Source: Candidatus Poribacteria bacterium
Lineage (GTDB): Bacteria; Poribacteria; WGA-4E; WGA-3G
DNA length: 64,000 nucleotides
Assembly (NCBI GenBank): GCA_026702755.1
Contig: JAPPBX010000090.1
Coordinates: forward strand, 163,966-227,965
Reading direction: 5' to 3'
Within the stretch, counting starts at the first letter, position 1, and each line of letters opens with the position of its first letter. The position numbers were made by a program, and so were the translations under genes. Positions 60,830 to 64,000 of this stretch are shown piece after piece. The notes beneath the pieces were generated by a model that was given only the letters and a program-made list of their open reading frames with translations, made no database searches and had not been told where the DNA came from.

Positions 60830-63799
60830 TTAATACCGCTGCGCTCCCAAATTATGCACGCGCATGACTTCGTTGCCGCGTGGGTCTATGACTTTGACGG
60901 CGACGCAGGCGTGTTCTCCAGCAGGGAACGGGAAGGACGCTGTGCCGCTGAATTGTTCAAACCGATCTTCGTCAATGACACCTTTGAGGGCGCGGGCGAT
61001 TTTGCTCCATGCAGATTTGTCGGGAAAGAAGGCTTGCGTGATGCAGAAGGTACGACCGTCATAATCGGAATCGACGAACCACGCTGCGACCTTATCCGCG
61101 CCTGCAGAACTCACTGTATTGTCTACCGGATTATAGATGTCCACCCCCTCCATCTTGACGATATATTCTCCATTGGCTACTTCCTCAAGGGTTGTGCGTG
61201 GCATGCCAAACACGGTGAACAGTTGTGTAGAAGGCGTTTCTTTGAGTAGGTCTCCCATTGCGACATCGGGGTTGATATGCGCAATATGAATACGGACTCG
61301 TGGGTTCGGATCTTCTTGGATGATGGCTTGCGCGGCACCATCAAAACTGAAACCTGCAAAGACTAATTCAGTGTACCCGCGGCGTGACGCAATCGGCAGG
61401 CAATCTTCAACTTGCATCGCCGTTACGGGACCGTGTTGTGGACCGAATACGACAGCAACAGCGGGCGTATCGTGATCAGAGGTTGCTCCTACAGCCTCTT
61501 CCCAATCTCCTTCAGCGTGGAGGATGTCCCCTTCAATTGGGTCGAGTGTGGCGAATTTTAGTGTTTGGTTGTTAGGGAACTGTACGCCGTCATTTTGGAG
61601 TAGACGAATCATTTGGTCGAGGTATGCCTCGGCGTTAACGGTGTTGTTTCCATCTGTCTCTGCATCAAACGTGTCTGAAACCTCTTCGGGTTCGCCACCG
61701 ATGGGTGACTCTACATCAAGAGGTTCTTCTGGGGGTTGCACTGCCTCAACGGTGAAGGGACCGCTGACGCGTGTCCGTTTTCTATCCACCTCCGACTGAT
61801 CGACTAACTCCTCGCCTTCGGAGGATGCAGCGATGCAGGCGTTCACTTCGTCCATCTTTGCACGCCATGCTTTACGGTAATCGGTGAGTGCCTCCTGCAG
61901 TGCTTCGGGCCAATCGGGGTCGGTATCATACGGAACTTCCCACTCCTGCCAAGCCGTTTCAGGAAGTTGCCAACGTCGTTTATCTGCCTCTATGATAGAT
62001 CTTTTTCCTTCGCGATTTTCCTTATCCACGAGTTTGGCGAGTAATTTTGAGCGGATTGGTGGTGTAACTGCTGCTAAAGCATGATTTAGCAAATTCAACT
62101 TCTTTTTGAGAATCGGTTCATGTTTCGCGAAAATGGGATTAAGCGCGGTGTTTTGGGCAATGCTCTTTAGCATGATATGGGACACGGTTTTGTTGATGAA
62201 ACCGCCCGCAATGCCTTTCTGATCGTTCTTGAGCTTGTAATATTCAAAACTCGTTGTCAAGAGACGTTGCCTCGCTAAAGCGATCGCAACACGACTCGTA
62301 TCAATAGTTATCCAACGTCTACCCCAACTCTCGGCGACATACGCGGTCGTGCCACTTCCACAAGTGGGATCAAGAACAAGATCACCAGGGTCAGTAGTCA
62401 TGAGGAGGCACCGTTGGATAACCTTGGTAGAAGTTTGCACAGTGTACTTCATATCTGCTGCCCCGTGAGTATCATTCCACAAATTGTGCAGCCGTTGAAC
62501 TGGAAAATCATCATGATACTGAATGAAATTAGGCAACGCTCCACTTGCCATTATGCGGTTTCCAGCAATTACACGTTGCATCCCTTCTTCATGTGTTCGC
62601 CAACTTTTTTTGCCACACTTAAAAAGACGATTTTCAAACTCAAAGTCGTACATGCAAGTTGCAGTATAGCCAGACGATGCAAGTGCACTTGTAAAGAAAA
62701 CGCGGCCCTCCAAAGGTAGCAAGCGAGAATCTCTTCGTTCGTCGGATGACATTTTTCGGCGACTACCGTCTGGAAACTCTATCCAAGTGTACCCCGTATT
62801 TTCTCCAATTGGTTTTTCCTCAAACAGCTCTTTATATTTAATGTTTTCCTTGTCTTTGGCATACCAAATTAAATAATCAGAAATACCAGCCATTCCAGAA
62901 CTCCCAAGTGGTAACGTTTTCTTAAAAGTGATAAGACTAAAGAAATTTTCACATCCAAAAACTTCATCCATAATGCATCGCACGCGGTGGATATTTTCAT
63001 CACTAATCTGCACAAAGATGCTTCCGCTATCTGTCAATAGATCTTTGGCAACAATCAGTCGGTCGCGTAGATAGGCGAGGTAGGAATGGACACCGAGCGT
63101 CCATGTATCGCGATAGGCTCTAATCTGTTCTCGTTCGCGGGTCAGATCTTGCTCTCTGTCCTTTACATCGCGCTGAAAGACGGTGGGTTGGAAGTTGGAG
63201 GCGAACTTGATGCCGTAGGGTGGATCGATATAGATCATTTGTACTTTACCAGCGAGGTCTTCTCGGTGCGCGAGGGAACTCATCACGGTGAGGCTATCGC
63301 CGAGGATGAGACGGTTCGCCCAATCCACATCGTGCTGGTAAAAATCAACCGCCTTGCTGTAATCCTGTTGTGGATCGGCGAAGAGTTCACGTTGGACGTT
63401 TTGGCGTTCTGCAACCTTCAAGATGGCTTTGGCACTCACGCGTTCGTGGATATGCAGTGCAACCGGATCGACGGTGAAGGATTTGGTCTCTTGTTTGCCT
63501 GCCCATTCCAGCCATGGATTGTGGTGTCGGAGTGCGTCGGCGAGGGTTTTGGCTTCTTCCGCAGAGAGTGCTCGTTGCTGTGCTATTTGTAGGAGTTCCG
63601 GGAGTTTGTCTGCGTCTCCGTTTGGGTCGGATCGGAGATTGGGCGGTAGATGCGGATTATATGCGTATTCCTGTTTCGGTGTTTCTTTGATTTGTCCTTG
63701 TGCAGCGATGCCGGCGGGTGGATTGTTTTTTCGGGTAGCGGTGTCGTGTCGGTAGTCTTGGACTTCTTTTTGTCGGGTGGTGCGTTTCTTCCTCGCCAT
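60830..63799 (-). CDS. Mod-type DNA methyltransferase (adenine/cytosine-N4 class)
   Basis: A 989-residue methyltransferase. The catalytic motif IV is IDPPYGIKFA (191-200) and the SAM-binding motif I is LDPTCGSGTTAYVAE (476-490), in the order typical of beta-class and type III Mod enzymes. The region between (about 290-450) is the probable target-recognition domain. The C-terminal 450 residues go beyond an ordinary Mod: helices, an acidic linker (GGEPEEVSDTFDAETDGNN) and a mixed alpha/beta domain ending HNLGAQRY. GAGGATACATA precedes the ATG, and a TTGACT/TATATT promoter lies 100 bases upstream. First gene of the three-gene restriction locus. Confidence 0.9.
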   Translation of the reverse strand: MARKKRTTRQKEVQDYRHDTATRKNNPPAGIAAQGQIKETPKQEYAYNPHLPPNLRSDPNGDADKLPELLQIAQQRALSAEEAKTLADALRHHNPWLEWAGKQETKSFTVDPVALHIHERVSAKAILKVAERQNVQRELFADPQQDYSKAVDFYQHDVDWANRLILGDSLTVMSSLAHREDLAGKVQMIYIDPPYGIKFASNFQPTVFQRDVKDREQDLTREREQIRAYRDTWTLGVHSYLAYLRDRLIVAKDLLTDSGSIFVQISDENIHRVRCIMDEVFGCENFFSLITFKKTLPLGSSGMAGISDYLIWYAKDKENIKYKELFEEKPIGENTGYTWIEFPDGSRRKMSSDERRDSRLLPLEGRVFFTSALASSGYTATCMYDFEFENRLFKCGKKSWRTHEEGMQRVIAGNRIMASGALPNFIQYHDDFPVQRLHNLWNDTHGAADMKYTVQTSTKVIQRCLLMTTDPGDLVLDPTCGSGTTAYVAESWGRRWITIDTSRVAIALARQRLLTTSFEYYKLKNDQKGIAGGFINKTVSHIMLKSIAQNTALNPIFAKHEPILKKKLNLLNHALAAVTPPIRSKLLAKLVDKENREGKRSIIEADKRRWQLPETAWQEWEVPYDTDPDWPEALQEALTDYRKAWRAKMDEVNACIAASSEGEELVDQSEVDRKRTRVSGPFTVEAVQPPEEPLDVESPIGGEPEEVSDTFDAETDGNNTVNAEAYLDQMIRLLQNDGVQFPNNQTLKFATLDPIEGDILHAEGDWEEAVGATSDHDTPAVAVVFGPQHGPVTAMQVEDCLPIASRRGYTELVFAGFSFDGAAQAIIQEDPNPRVRIHIAHINPDVAMGDLLKETPSTQLFTVFGMPRTTLEEVANGEYIVKMEGVDIYNPVDNTVSSAGADKVAAWFVDSDYDGRTFCITQAFFPDKSAWSKIARALKGVIDEDRFEQFSGTASFPFPAGEHACVAVKVIDPRGNEVMRVHNLGAQRY

Positions 63800-63900
63800 T
63801 ATGTATCCTCTTTATGAAAATCGAATGCGTGCGTTGGCATCGAAATTTAATTAGTTTAGAAATAAAAGTTATGGTATCATATATTTGATAACTGCAACAC

Positions 63901-63929
63901 AATATATCAGATAGGCGTTCTTAAGTCAA
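63901..63929 (-). promoter_or_regulatory. Sigma-70-type promoter of the restriction-modification operon
   Basis: On the minus strand TTGACT (63929-63924), 17 bp, TATATT (63906-63901), giving a leader of about 95 bases before the methyltransferase ATG. Confidence 0.55.
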
Positions 63930-64000
63930 GGAAGAAACTATTAGTCTGATATTTATCAGAGTTATCAAGGAGGCAGTAATCATCAAGAGATGACAGGTAT

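Overview
The window looks like bacterial chromosome of moderate G+C, coding on both strands. No rRNA, tRNA or CRISPR array was recognised. The gene content is the mix I associate with uncultured Candidatus Poribacteria or related Planctomycetes-like lineages: four phytanoyl-CoA dioxygenase (PhyH) paralogues, two large OPT-like DUF6785-type membrane proteins, a Gfo/Idh/MocA oxidoreductase, a xylose-isomerase-like TIM barrel, ThuA, LamG and FG-GAP/ASPIC proteins, several toxin-antitoxin modules and many short palindromic repeats between genes. The lineage is an inference from gene content; there is no phylogenetic marker RNA here.

Layout. 1-12 kb: a left-truncated DUF6785-type protein, endonuclease III, a GT-C-like membrane protein, ATP sulfurylase, a DUF262/HNH (GmrSD-like) nuclease, a zinc alcohol dehydrogenase, a small internally duplicated antitoxin-like protein and a second complete DUF6785-type protein. 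12-18 kb: a LarA-like protein behind a good sigma-54 promoter, a PIN toxin-antitoxin pair, a MetE-like methyltransferase and a ClpX-like unfoldase with a duplicated C-terminal domain. 17.8-24 kb: a compact run of chlorite dismutase/HemQ-like protein, GldF-like permease, GldG-like protein, DUF4340 protein and a GT2 glycosyltransferase. 24-30 kb: MsrB, radical SAM/SPASM protein, TIM-barrel isomerase, PhyH, then a PIN toxin with an oversized antitoxin-like partner and secreted proteins.

30-45 kb: an ECF sigma factor with a secreted Cys-rich protein, malate dehydrogenase, a PD-(D/E)XK-like protein, DnaK (sigma-54 consensus far upstream), LamG, PhyH, an Nramp-like transporter, ThuA, HigB/HigA, FabV and RidA. 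45-56 kb: another zinc dehydrogenase whose end abuts a broken MNT/HEPN module, PhyH with an unusual H-x-A motif, GNAT, an XRE fragment, PhyH, a CRTAC1-like protein, Gfo/Idh/MocA, MtaB and MutS.

56.4-64 kb: a restriction-modification locus on the minus strand: a long Mod-type methyltransferase, a two-TM coiled-coil protein and a Res-type helicase-nuclease. The membrane protein gene overlaps the nuclease gene by four bases. This three-gene arrangement is the best candidate here for an undescribed defence variant.

Repeats are a theme: at least three kinds of 90-126 bp elements with terminal inverted repeats share a hairpin core built on GCGAGG/CCTCGCCAGC, and a second family of CAGTTATCAGT-type inverted repeats sits directly in front of several metabolic genes.
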